Notes under the pieces: model-generated
Databases searched by the model: none
The model's input: the letters and a program-made list of their open reading frames with translations, nothing else
Told to the model about the DNA's origin: nothing
Position numbers and translations under genes: made by a program
In this document: positions 1 through 4,682 of the stretch, in pieces
How the letters are laid out: the number at the start of each line of letters is the position of its first letter
Numbering within the stretch: position 1 is the first letter of the stretch
Source: Candidatus Avimonoglobus intestinipullorum
GTDB taxonomy: Bacteria; Bacillota; Clostridia; UBA1381
Direction: 5' to 3'
Length of the DNA stretch: 7,670 nucleotides
Assembly (NCBI GenBank): GCA_018714645.1
Contig: DVND01000178.1
Location: forward strand, 1 to 7,670

Positions 1-646
1 CCGTCTCATCCCCGTCCTTCAGCACCTTTAAAAGCTCTCGCAACGTCAGGCCGGGGATGATAAATTTCTTTTTTTCCAAAGAAGCATCCACCGTTTCCTT
101 AATAAGCGCAAGCCTGTATCCGTCAGAGGACACCACGCTCAAAACGCCGGTGTCCACCTCAAACAGCGCGCCTGTCAGCACCGGCTTGCGGGCTTCGTTG
201 ACAGAAACGGCAAAAATGGTCTTGCGGATCATCTTTTTTAAGGTTTCCTGTTTCATAGACAGGCGGTACACCTCATTGATGGCCGGCACCGCCGGGTATT
301 CTCCGGCGGAAAGGCCCTGGATATTAAATTCGCTCTTGGCGCATTTGATGGTGGTAACATTGTTCTCCTCGTTCACTGTTACCGTCACCTCGTCGTCAGG
401 GATCCGCCTGATGATCTCACCGAAAATTTTGGAGCTGATGGCGATGCTGCCCCCTTCGGACACATTGCATGCGCTGCTGTACTCAATGCACAAATCCAGG
501 TTATTCCCCGTGACCACCAGCGTCCCCAATGCATCTGCATCAATTTTCACACATTCCAAAATCGGCATGATGGATTTTGCCGATACCGCTTTTTGGACGG
601 TGTTGATAATGTCCAGCAATTGTATTTTGTGGCATGTAAATTTCAT
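1..646 (-). CDS. dnaN: DNA polymerase III beta sliding clamp, N-terminal part (runs off left edge)
   Basis: The reverse strand reads open from an ATG at 646-644 to the window edge, giving 215 codons of a protein that is usually about 365 residues, so roughly 60% is present. It begins MKFTCHKIQLLDIINTVQKA and continues with IMPILECVKID, the IQGLSAGEYPAVP segment and SSDGYRLALIKE, all recognisable landmarks of clamp domains 1 and 2. The clamp is a ring-shaped dimer that encircles DNA and tethers the replicative polymerase. Start choice: an AGAGGG Shine-Dalgarno sequence (minus strand 657-652) sits 5 bases before the ATG. It lies downstream of dnaA in the same direction, separated by oriC, the standard Firmicutes order. 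A long plus-strand open frame over the same region is an antisense shadow. Confidence 0.96.
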   Translation of the reverse strand, partial: MKFTCHKIQLLDIINTVQKAVSAKSIMPILECVKIDADALGTLVVTGNNLDLCIEYSSACNVSEGGSIAISSKIFGEIIRRIPDDEVTVTVNEENNVTTIKCAKSEFNIQGLSAGEYPAVPAINEVYRLSMKQETLKKMIRKTIFAVSVNEARKPVLTGALFEVDTGVLSVVSSDGYRLALIKETVDASLEKKKFIIPGLTLRELLKVLKDGDET

Positions 647-675
647 AAGAACCCTCTTTTCAAAAAATTTTGCAA

Positions 676-693
676 TACGTACCTACGTACGTA
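676..693. repeat. TACGTA repeat next to the unwinding region
   Basis: The palindromic hexamer TACGTA occurs at 676-681 and again, in the overlapping form TACGTACGTA, at 684-693. It lies between the AT-rich unwinding element and the dnaN ribosome binding site. Its arrangement resembles an operator, but I do not recognise a regulator for it. Confidence 0.5.
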
Positions 694-710
694 TATTATA
701 TATTATACAT
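691..710. other. AT-rich DNA unwinding element of oriC
   Basis: Positions 692-707 contain only A and T, directly next to the DnaA-trio run and on the dnaN side of it, which is where the initially melted region lies in characterised Firmicutes origins. The same stretch contains two TATAAT hexamers on the minus strand (707-702 and 700-695) that could serve as a -10 for dnaN. I see no convincing -35 at 16-18 bases from either, so a dnaN promoter here is only a possibility. Confidence 0.65.
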
Positions 711-727
711 AGTAGTATTAGTAGTAG
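710..727 (+). other. DnaA-trio array, six repeats
   Basis: The plus strand reads TAG TAG TAT TAG TAG TAG, which is 3'-GAT-GAT-GAT-TAT-GAT-GAT-5' in the direction in which DnaA-trios are written. Five of six repeats are exact. The run begins immediately after a G-rich step (728-735), on the DnaA-box side, and ends next to the AT-rich element. DnaA-trios are the single-strand contact sites of the DnaA filament in B. subtilis and are widespread in bacterial origins. The position and order match that model, so the call is strong for a motif this short. Confidence 0.8.
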
Positions 728-739
728 GGACGGGGAATT

Positions 740-748
740 GATGGAAAA
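740..748 (-). promoter_or_regulatory. Degenerate DnaA box nearest the trios
   Basis: The minus strand reads TTTTCCATC, which matches TTTTCCACA at seven of nine positions. It is the only box-like nonamer close to the trio array, 12 bases from it. In characterised origins the box beside the trios positions the filament, but two mismatches in the conserved CACA end make this weak. Confidence 0.3.
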
Positions 749-793
749 GCTTCCTGCATGTCCATTTTGCTGGATTTTCTGTCAAAATCCGCC

Positions 794-802
794 TGTGGAA
801 AA
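794..802 (-). promoter_or_regulatory. DnaA box (TTTTCCACA)
   Basis: TGTGGAAAA on the plus strand, TTTTCCACA on the minus strand, differs from the TTATCCACA consensus only at the tolerant third base. It has the same orientation as the nonamer starting 11 bases further on (805-813), about one helical turn away. Confidence 0.8.
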
Positions 803-804
803 AC

Positions 805-813
805 TGTGGAATG
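805..813 (-). promoter_or_regulatory. Weak DnaA box (CATTCCACA)
   Basis: The TCCACA core is intact, with three mismatches in the first three bases. The register of exactly 11 bases from the 794-802 box suggests cooperative binding on one face of the helix, which is the main reason to list it. Confidence 0.5.
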
Positions 814-858
814 CTTTTTGTTATAAACACCCCGGAATATGCGGAAAAGTTTTCAACA

Positions 859-898
859 ACCTGTCCACATGCTGCCAACAGGCAGGATGTGGACAGGT
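859..898. repeat. Inverted pair of DnaA-like boxes forming a long hairpin over the dnaA stop
   Basis: ACCTGTCCACAT (859-870) is perfectly inverted as ATGTGGACAGGT (887-898). After one G-G mismatch, CTGCC (872-876) pairs with GGCAG (881-885) around an AACA loop, so the whole unit can fold into a 12+5 bp hairpin. Each arm contains CTGTCCACA, a DnaA-box nonamer with two mismatches. The right arm ends inside the dnaA stop codon (900-898). On the minus strand the hairpin is not followed by a real U-tract, so it is a poor intrinsic terminator. It could act as paired DnaA sites, as an mRNA 3' structure, or both. An alternative 10-bp pairing, AACAACCTGT (855-864) with ACAGGTTGTT (900-909), competes with it. 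Confidence 0.8.
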
Positions 899-2235
899 CA
901 CAGGTTGTTTAAATCCTTTGTAATGTAGTCTATATCGGCTTTTAAGGCGGCGTCCGTCTTTGCCGCCGTTATAATTTTATCCACACCATACATCACGGTG
1001 GTGCGGTCGCGGTTCCCAAATTCCTTGGCGATGGTAACAAAGTTCATATCTGTCAGGGTTTTGCATAAATACATGGCCACCTGCCGCGGCAGGGCGATGT
1101 TTTTCGTTTTGGAGTGGCCCGTCAGGTCCTCTTCCTTTATATTATAATAGGTACAAACTTTTTCCATGATTTTTTTCGGTGTAATTTTAATGATCCCTTC
1201 CTCCGGCAGGATGGATTTGAGCACATATTCTGTAATCTCAATATCAATTTCCTTGTGGCTGATGCCCGCATAGGAGATAATTTTTAAAAGCGCCCCTTCC
1301 AGCTCCCGGACATTGGAGTCGATCCGCTGAGCGATATAGGAAAGCACTTCTTCAGAGATCGATACGTTCTGGCTTTCCGCTTTTTTCTTCAAGATCGCCA
1401 CGCGGGTTTCGTAGTCCGGGATGATGATATCGGTGCTGAGGCCCCATTCAAAGCGGGTGCGCAGCCGTTCTTCCAGCGTGGTCAAGTCCTTGGGCTTGCG
1501 GTCGCTGGTGAGGACGATCTGCTTGTTGTTTAAATACAAATCGTTAAAGGTATGGAAAAATTCCTCCTGGGTCCCTTCCTTCCCTTCAATAAACTGCACG
1601 TCGTCCACCAGTAGCACGTCGATCTCCCGGTAGCGGTGGCGGAAGGATTCCATATCCTTGTCCCGCAGGGAGTTGGTCATGTCATTGGTGAATTTTTCAC
1701 TGGTGATGTATACGACCTTTTTATCCGGCGCGTTTTTTAAAATCTGATTGCCGATGGCTTGCATCAGGTGGGTTTTCCCCAGGCCGGAATTGCCGTACAG
1801 GAACAGCGGGTTGCTCTGGCCCGGGAATTTTGCCACATTCATGGCGACAGCCGTGGCATATTCGTTGGACGGCCCTACGACAAAGTTTTCAAAGGTATAG
1901 CGCGGGTTTAAATTGCCGGAATACCCTCCCGTATTTGCGGGGGCGGGTTCCGGTTCTGGTTTTGTTTGTTTTGCCAGCTCCTCCGGATTTGGATGGACGC
2001 GGATTTGCAGCCGGACGGGCTTTGCCGTTACTTTGGAAATTGCCCTCTCGATGGTTTTGATATAGCGCATCTCAATCATATTTTTGCTGATTGCGGTGGA
2101 TACGGCAATTGTAAAACGATCCTGTTCATAAGAAACCGGTACGGCGTCTTTGATATATGTATTATAACCGACAATTGAATTGACGTCCTGGCGGATATAA
2201 GTCAGCGCATGCTCCCAAATTTCATTTATATCCAT
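898..2235 (-). CDS. dnaA: Chromosomal replication initiator protein DnaA
   Basis: This AAA+ ATPase binds DnaA boxes at oriC, melts the adjacent DNA and recruits the helicase. The 445-residue length is normal. Domain I is residues 1 to about 85, followed by a short proline/glutamate linker (PEPEPAPA). The AAA+ core carries Walker A GNSGLGKT (148-155), Walker B LLVDDVQF (208-215), a sensor I region VLTSDRKP and box VII EERLRTRFEWGL (255-266) with the arginine finger. Domain IV starts near 345 and contains ALPRQVAMYL, whose Arg384 corresponds to the minor-groove Arg of other DnaAs. Odd point: the signature near 410 reads RDRTTVMYG, with Arg411 replacing the usual His of RDHTTV. Two ATGs occur in tandem; I chose the second because the AGGGGG ribosome binding site is 6 bases from it and only 3 from the first (2238). 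It has its own promoter. Confidence 0.97.
   Translation of the reverse strand: MDINEIWEHALTYIRQDVNSIVGYNTYIKDAVPVSYEQDRFTIAVSTAISKNMIEMRYIKTIERAISKVTAKPVRLQIRVHPNPEELAKQTKPEPEPAPANTGGYSGNLNPRYTFENFVVGPSNEYATAVAMNVAKFPGQSNPLFLYGNSGLGKTHLMQAIGNQILKNAPDKKVVYITSEKFTNDMTNSLRDKDMESFRHRYREIDVLLVDDVQFIEGKEGTQEEFFHTFNDLYLNNKQIVLTSDRKPKDLTTLEERLRTRFEWGLSTDIIIPDYETRVAILKKKAESQNVSISEEVLSYIAQRIDSNVRELEGALLKIISYAGISHKEIDIEITEYVLKSILPEEGIIKITPKKIMEKVCTYYNIKEEDLTGHSKTKNIALPRQVAMYLCKTLTDMNFVTIAKEFGNRDRTTVMYGVDKIITAAKTDAALKADIDYITKDLNNL
977..985 (+). promoter_or_regulatory. Perfect DnaA box inside the 3' end of dnaA
   Basis: TTATCCACA matches the consensus at all nine positions. It lies within dnaA codons for GVDK, in the DNA-binding domain, about 80 bases before the gene's end and in the opposite orientation to the 794-802 box. 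It is close enough to the spacer boxes to be part of the same origin complex. Confidence 0.7.
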
Positions 2236-2241
2236 CATGAT

Positions 2242-2247
2242 CCCCCT
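2242..2247 (-). promoter_or_regulatory. dnaA ribosome binding site that decides between two ATGs
   Basis: The minus strand reads AGGGGG here. The spacing is 3 bases to the first ATG (2238-2236) and 6 bases to the second (2235-2233), so the second is favoured. The proteins differ by one methionine only. Confidence 0.65.
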
Positions 2248-2267
2248 GTAAAAAAAGTCTCATTTCT

Positions 2268-2296
2268 ATCATACCAGATTTCGCGCCCAGATTCAA
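2268..2296 (-). promoter_or_regulatory. dnaA promoter
   Basis: On the minus strand TTGAAT (2296-2291) and TATGAT (2273-2268) are separated by exactly 17 bases, and a TGG precedes the -10 to give an extended -10. Each hexamer has one or two mismatches to the sigma-A consensus. Transcription would begin near 2260, leaving a leader of about 25 bases. I see no DnaA box over this promoter, so autoregulation through a nearby site is not evident. Confidence 0.8.
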
Positions 2297-2331
2297 TTGT
2301 ATTTTTAAATTTTGTACAGTTCGCGCATATA

Positions 2332-2363
2332 AAAAAACATCTGTTGGAAAACAGATGTTTTTT
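2332..2363 (-). terminator. Intrinsic terminator of gap
   Basis: AAAAAACATCTGTT (2332-2345) and AACAGATGTTTTTT (2350-2363) form a perfect 14-bp stem around a 4-base loop. Read on the minus strand the stem ends in a run of seven T residues, 14 bases after the gap stop codon. It separates gap from the dnaA promoter. Its symmetric A/T flanks would also let it work on the other strand, although no plus-strand gene needs it. Confidence 0.9.
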
Positions 2364-2376
2364 ACAGCTTTGAATT

Positions 2377-3411
2377 TTACAGTTCCGCGAAGTATTTGAT
2401 TGTCCGCACCATCTGGCTGGTGTAGGAATTTTCATTGTCATACCAGGATACAACCTGTACTTCATAGAGGTCGTCGGAAATCTTGGAAACCATGGTCTGT
2501 GTTGCATCGAACAGGGAACCATATTTCATACCGATAACGTCGGAAGAAACAATCGGATCTGTATTATAGCCGAACGATTCAGAAGCCGCAGCCTTCATTG
2601 CAGCGTTGATGCCGTCAACGGTTACATCCGTGCCCTTTACAACGGCTGTCAGGATGGTGGTGGAACCTGTCGGAACAGGGACACGCTGTGCAGAACCGAT
2701 CAGCTTGCCGTTCAGCTCCGGAATTACCAGGCCGATTGCCTTTGCAGCGCCTGTGGAGTTCGGTACGATGTTTGCAGCGCCTGCACGCGCACGTCTCATA
2801 TCGCCCTTTCTGTGGGGGCCGTCCAGGATCATCTGGTCGCCTGTGTATGCGTGAATGGTGGACATGATACCGGACTGGATCGGTGCATAGTCGTTCAGCG
2901 CTTTTGCCATCGGCGCCAGGCAGTTGGTGGTACAGGAAGCAGCAGAAATGATGTTGTCTTCCTTTGTCAATGTATTTTCATTAACGCTGTATACGATCGT
3001 CTTCAGGTCATTCCCTGCCGGAGCGGAGATGACAACCTTCTTTGCGCCTGCATTGATATGCGCCTGGCTCTTTTCCTTTGAGCAATAGAACCCTGTGCAT
3101 TCCAAAACGACGTCTACGCCGATTTCTCCCCAGGGGAGCTTTGATGCGTCCGCTTCTTTATAAATTGTCAGCGTTTTCCCATCAACTGTGATTGTATTTT
3201 TCTCATCGTCTGCTTCAACCGTGTGAAGGTTTTCACCGATCTTTCCGCAGTAGCCGCCCTGTGCCGTATCATACTTGAGAAGATCCGCAAGCATGGAAGG
3301 CTTTGTCAAGTCGTTGATCGCTACGACCTCGTAGCCCTCTGCGCCGAACATCTGACGGAACGCCAGACGGCCGATTCTTCCGAACCCATTGATAGCAACT
3401 TTTACTGCCAT
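2377..3411 (-). CDS. gap: Glyceraldehyde-3-phosphate dehydrogenase, NAD type
   Basis: This cytoplasmic glycolytic enzyme converts glyceraldehyde-3-phosphate, NAD+ and phosphate to 1,3-bisphosphoglycerate and NADH. The 344 residues are slightly longer than the common 335. It opens with the Rossmann motif VAINGFGRIGR and has AINDL with Asp34, the residue that favours NAD over NADP in this family. The active site SAASCTTNCLAPMAK contains the catalytic Cys160, with the partner His187 in STIHAYTGDQ. The C-terminal SWYDNENSYTSQM segment is standard. An AGGAGG ribosome binding site (3425-3420) lies 8 bases before the ATG. The gene is monocistronic, with its own promoter upstream and an intrinsic terminator downstream. 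Lying between dnaA and the str operon is not the usual place for it. Whether it is the only gap gene of the genome cannot be told from this window. Confidence 0.97.
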   Translation of the reverse strand: MAVKVAINGFGRIGRLAFRQMFGAEGYEVVAINDLTKPSMLADLLKYDTAQGGYCGKIGENLHTVEADDEKNTITVDGKTLTIYKEADASKLPWGEIGVDVVLECTGFYCSKEKSQAHINAGAKKVVISAPAGNDLKTIVYSVNENTLTKEDNIISAASCTTNCLAPMAKALNDYAPIQSGIMSTIHAYTGDQMILDGPHRKGDMRRARAGAANIVPNSTGAAKAIGLVIPELNGKLIGSAQRVPVPTGSTTILTAVVKGTDVTVDGINAAMKAAASESFGYNTDPIVSSDVIGMKYGSLFDATQTMVSKISDDLYEVQVVSWYDNENSYTSQMVRTIKYFAEL

Positions 3412-3448
3412 GATTCGTTCCTCCTAATCGTAATTTAATTTTATTGCC

Positions 3449-3470
3449 GGCAAAACGGTAACATTTTGCC
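3449..3470 (-). other. Stem-loop at the start of the gap leader
   Basis: GGCAAAA (3449-3455) is perfectly inverted as TTTTGCC (3464-3470), with an 8-base loop. It lies just downstream of the gap -10 (3487-3482), so it would be at the 5' end of the mRNA. It could stabilise the transcript or be a DNA operator; I do not recognise a matching regulator. Confidence 0.45.
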
Positions 3471-3481
3471 TGTCACACTAT

Positions 3482-3510
3482 ATTTTACCTCAAAATAAAA
3501 AATTATACAA
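3482..3510 (-). promoter_or_regulatory. gap promoter
   Basis: On the minus strand TTGTAT (3510-3505) and TAAAAT (3487-3482) are 17 bases apart. The distance to the ribosome binding site leaves a leader of about 60 bases. A second -10-like hexamer, TATAAT, lies at 3507-3502; its -35 would fall on ATAAAT, a poor match, so it is less likely. Confidence 0.7.
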
Positions 3511-3518
3511 GGGGGTTC

Positions 3519-3534
3519 TGTTAAATTTATAACA
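3519..3534. promoter_or_regulatory. Possible Rex (NADH/NAD sensor) operator upstream of gap
   Basis: TGTTAAATTTATAACA is a near-palindrome. Against the clostridial Rex core TGTTAA-N4-TTAACA it matches 11 of 12 defined bases. It sits 8 bases upstream of the gap -35. Rex represses genes of NADH metabolism and GAPDH produces NADH, so the target is sensible. The rex gene is not in the window, and AT-rich DNA gives such matches by chance. Confidence 0.4.
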
Positions 3535-3589
3535 TTTTTTACATTTTTGTTCAAATTGAAGCCTCCGGGCCGCTTTTTTTTCATTTATT

Positions 3590-3598
3590 TGTGGATAA
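3590..3598 (-). promoter_or_regulatory. Perfect DnaA box in the gap/str divergent spacer
   Basis: TGTGGATAA, the exact reverse complement of TTATCCACA, stands alone in AT-rich DNA between the divergent promoters, about 2.7 kb from the oriC boxes. It could titrate DnaA, influence either promoter or form part of a bipartite origin. As a single site its function is uncertain. Confidence 0.5.
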
Positions 3599-3724
3599 AT
3601 TTAAAAGCACTATATATGGTATATTTCGGGAATAATCTCTACAATAAGAAGGGAAAAAATAAAATACGCTTTGGTAAAATGTGAAAAAATGGCTTAAGGA
3701 CGCGTAAAATTTATAAAAAAAGTA

Positions 3725-3754
3725 TTGACAGGGGCTGGATAATTTTGATATACT
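3725..3754 (+). promoter_or_regulatory. str operon promoter
   Basis: A consensus TTGACA (3725-3730) is followed after 18 bases by TATACT (3749-3754). An A-rich upstream stretch (3704-3720) resembles an UP element, as expected of a strong ribosomal-protein promoter. The leader would be only about 35 bases. The small palindrome TATAC-TT-GTATA covers the -10. The presence of this promoter shows that the operon here starts at the L7Ae-like gene and is not read through from rpoBC. Confidence 0.8.
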
Positions 3755-3794
3755 TGTATACGCTGGACTGCAGTATGGGAAAAGGGGTGGTTTG

Positions 3795-4040
3795 ATGATA
3801 TCCGAAGCGGAAAAAAGCCGGATGCAGGCGGGATATAAGCAGGTTTTGCGCGCGCTGGGCGAGCAGCGTGCGGAAAAGGTGTATCTTGCGTCGGACTGCG
3901 AGGATAAAATCAAGACGCCTGTGGAAGAGCAAGCCGAAAAATCCGGCTGCCCCGTGTTTTATGCGGAAAGCATGAAAGAGCTGGGCAGGCTTTGCGGGAT
4001 CAAGGTAAAAGCGTCCTGTGCAGTCGTGTTGAAAAATTAA
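3795..4040 (+). CDS. rplGB: L7Ae/L30e-family ribosome-associated RNA-binding protein (YbxF-like)
   Basis: The 81-residue protein matches the small bacterial L7Ae/L30e/S12e/Gadd45 family. The C-terminal YAESMKELGRLCGIKVKASCAVV aligns with the B. subtilis YbxF end (VESMKKLGKACGIEVGAAA), and VYLASDCEDKI corresponds to the family's VVVAEDAD segment. YbxF binds kink-turn RNA and associates with the ribosome; the same role is inferred here. Position supports the call, because ybxF lies directly before rpsL in Bacillus. Start choice: a TTG at 3792 would add one residue, but ATG at 3795 is 5 bases after the AAAGGGGTG ribosome binding site and is preferred. It is the first gene of the operon, 80 bases before rpsL. 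An antisense open frame over it is a shadow. Confidence 0.88.
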   Translation: MISEAEKSRMQAGYKQVLRALGEQRAEKVYLASDCEDKIKTPVEEQAEKSGCPVFYAESMKELGRLCGIKVKASCAVVLKN

Positions 4041-4042
4041 GG

Positions 4043-4090
4043 TTATTTCACATGAAAATGTGTTATAATAAAAACTGGCAGAAATGCCTG
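4043..4090 (+). other. Two tandem GAAA-capped stem-loops in the rpsL leader
   Basis: CACAT-GAAA-ATGTG (4049-4062) extends below two T-T mismatches to TTAT/ATAA (4043-4068). Twelve bases after its inner stem ends comes GGCA-GAAA-TGCC (4077-4088), again with a T-T mismatch and an outer C-G pair (4075/4090). Both are capped by the same GNRA-type tetraloop. The elements lie in the 80-base gap before rpsL, ending 13 bases before its ribosome binding site, so they could be an RNA control element. A TATAAT (4064-4069) is present but has no -35 partner. Confidence 0.5.
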
Positions 4091-4120
4091 AAAATTTGAA
4101 TTTAGGAGGTGTAACACGGT

Positions 4121-4543
4121 ATGCCAACATTTAATCAATTGGTCAGAAAAGGAAGACAGACATCTGTAAAGAAGTCCACGGCGCCTGCCCTTCAGAAGAG
4201 CTTGAACTCCCTGAAGAAGAAGACGGACGATCACAGCGCTCCCCAAAAGAGAGGCGTGTGTACAGCCGTCAGGACTGCGACCCCGAAGAAGCCGAACTCT
4301 GCGCTTCGGAAAATTGCCAGGGTGCGCCTGACAAACGGGATCGAAGTGACAGCGTACATCCCCGGTATCGGCCACAATCTGCAGGAACACAGCGTTGTCC
4401 TGATCAGAGGCGGAAGAGTCAGGGACCTGCCCGGTACGAGATACCACATCATCCGGGGCACGCTGGATACCCAGGGCGTTGCGAACAGGATGCAGGGTCG
4501 TTCCAAGTACGGCGCGAAGAGACCAAAGCCGGAAAAGAAGTAA
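4121..4543 (+). CDS. rpsL: 30S ribosomal protein S12
   Basis: S12 lies at the decoding centre of the small subunit and controls translational accuracy. The 140-residue length is of the longer Gram-positive type, with an insertion near residues 18-40 compared with E. coli. Clear landmarks are PQKRGVCT, TPKKPNSALRK, RLTNGIEVTAYIPGIGHNLQEH and RSKYGAKRPK. Lys56 corresponds to E. coli Lys43, a site of streptomycin-resistance mutations, and is unchanged. Position 101, equivalent to E. coli Lys88, is Arg (codon AGG at 4421-4423) in the loop GGRVRDLPG. The neighbouring Asp102 is the residue that RimO methylthiolates in E. coli. An AGGAGGTG ribosome binding site (4104-4111) is 9 bases before the ATG. 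Confidence 0.98.
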   Translation: MPTFNQLVRKGRQTSVKKSTAPALQKSLNSLKKKTDDHSAPQKRGVCTAVRTATPKKPNSALRKIARVRLTNGIEVTAYIPGIGHNLQEHSVVLIRGGRVRDLPGTRYHIIRGTLDTQGVANRMQGRSKYGAKRPKPEKK

Positions 4544-4577
4544 TCTGAAACATATCACATGATTAGTGCATATCGGG

Positions 4578-4673
4578 TTATATCAGGAATATAAATCGTA
4601 TACGCACGAACGGGGCATTGAAAGACTGTGCCCAGAGTACCGGTGATATTCATTGCGGCAGAATGCTCTGCCG
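4578..4673 (+). other. Structured rpsL-rpsG spacer
   Basis: The 154-base spacer between S12 and S7 has three inverted repeats in series: TTATAT/ATATAA (4578-4594), GGGCA/TGCCC around an 11-base loop (4613-4633), and CGGCAGA/TCTGCCG around a 4-base ATGC loop (4656-4673). The last ends 9 bases before the AAGGAGGG of rpsG. In E. coli, S7 represses its own operon by binding the rpsL-rpsG spacer. A similar role here is an inference from position and structure, not from sequence similarity. No credible gene fits in the spacer. Confidence 0.45.
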
Positions 4674-4682
4674 GTCATTATG

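Larger units (their letters stand above)
647..897. other. oriC: Chromosomal replication origin (oriC), dnaA-dnaN spacer
   Basis: This 251-base spacer between dnaA and dnaN carries the parts expected of a bacterial origin, in the same order as Bacillus subtilis when read from dnaA toward dnaN. There is a group of DnaA-box-like nonamers (about 794-896), then a C-rich run on the minus strand (728-739), then six trinucleotides of DnaA-trio type (710-727), then an AT-only or nearly AT-only stretch (691-707). DnaA would bind the boxes, extend along the trios as a filament and open the AT-rich DNA for helicase loading. The position between dnaA and dnaN is itself strong support. The function is inferred from these motifs; there is no direct evidence of initiation. 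Confidence 0.88.

Noticed and set aside
821..829. TTATAAACA as a further DnaA box.
   Set aside because: Both central C residues are missing, and these are the most conserved part of the box along with CACA.
57..923. A 288-codon plus-strand open frame across dnaN, the origin and the dnaA end.
   Set aside because: It is antisense to dnaN, crosses the oriC elements, has no ribosome binding site and shows no family features.
2235..2522. A 95-codon minus-strand frame bridging the gap 3' end and the dnaA leader.
   Set aside because: It runs through the gap terminator and the dnaA promoter in another frame, so it is a shadow.
3559..3580. An imperfect GC-rich stem followed by eight T residues on the plus strand, looking like a terminator.
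   Set aside because: The stem is only about 4-6 pairs with bulges, and there is no plus-strand gene or clear promoter upstream for it to terminate. It could be a weak attenuator, but I cannot support that.
4064..4069. TATAAT in the L7Ae-rpsL spacer as an extra rpsL promoter.
   Set aside because: No -35 lies at 16-18 bases (the sequence there is GGTTAT-like), and the hexamer is accounted for by the stem-loop.
3581..4130. Minus-strand open frames (3581-3913 and 3711-4130) over the divergent spacer and the L7Ae-like gene.
   Set aside because: They are antisense to a recognisable gene and its promoter, with biased composition and no ribosome binding site.
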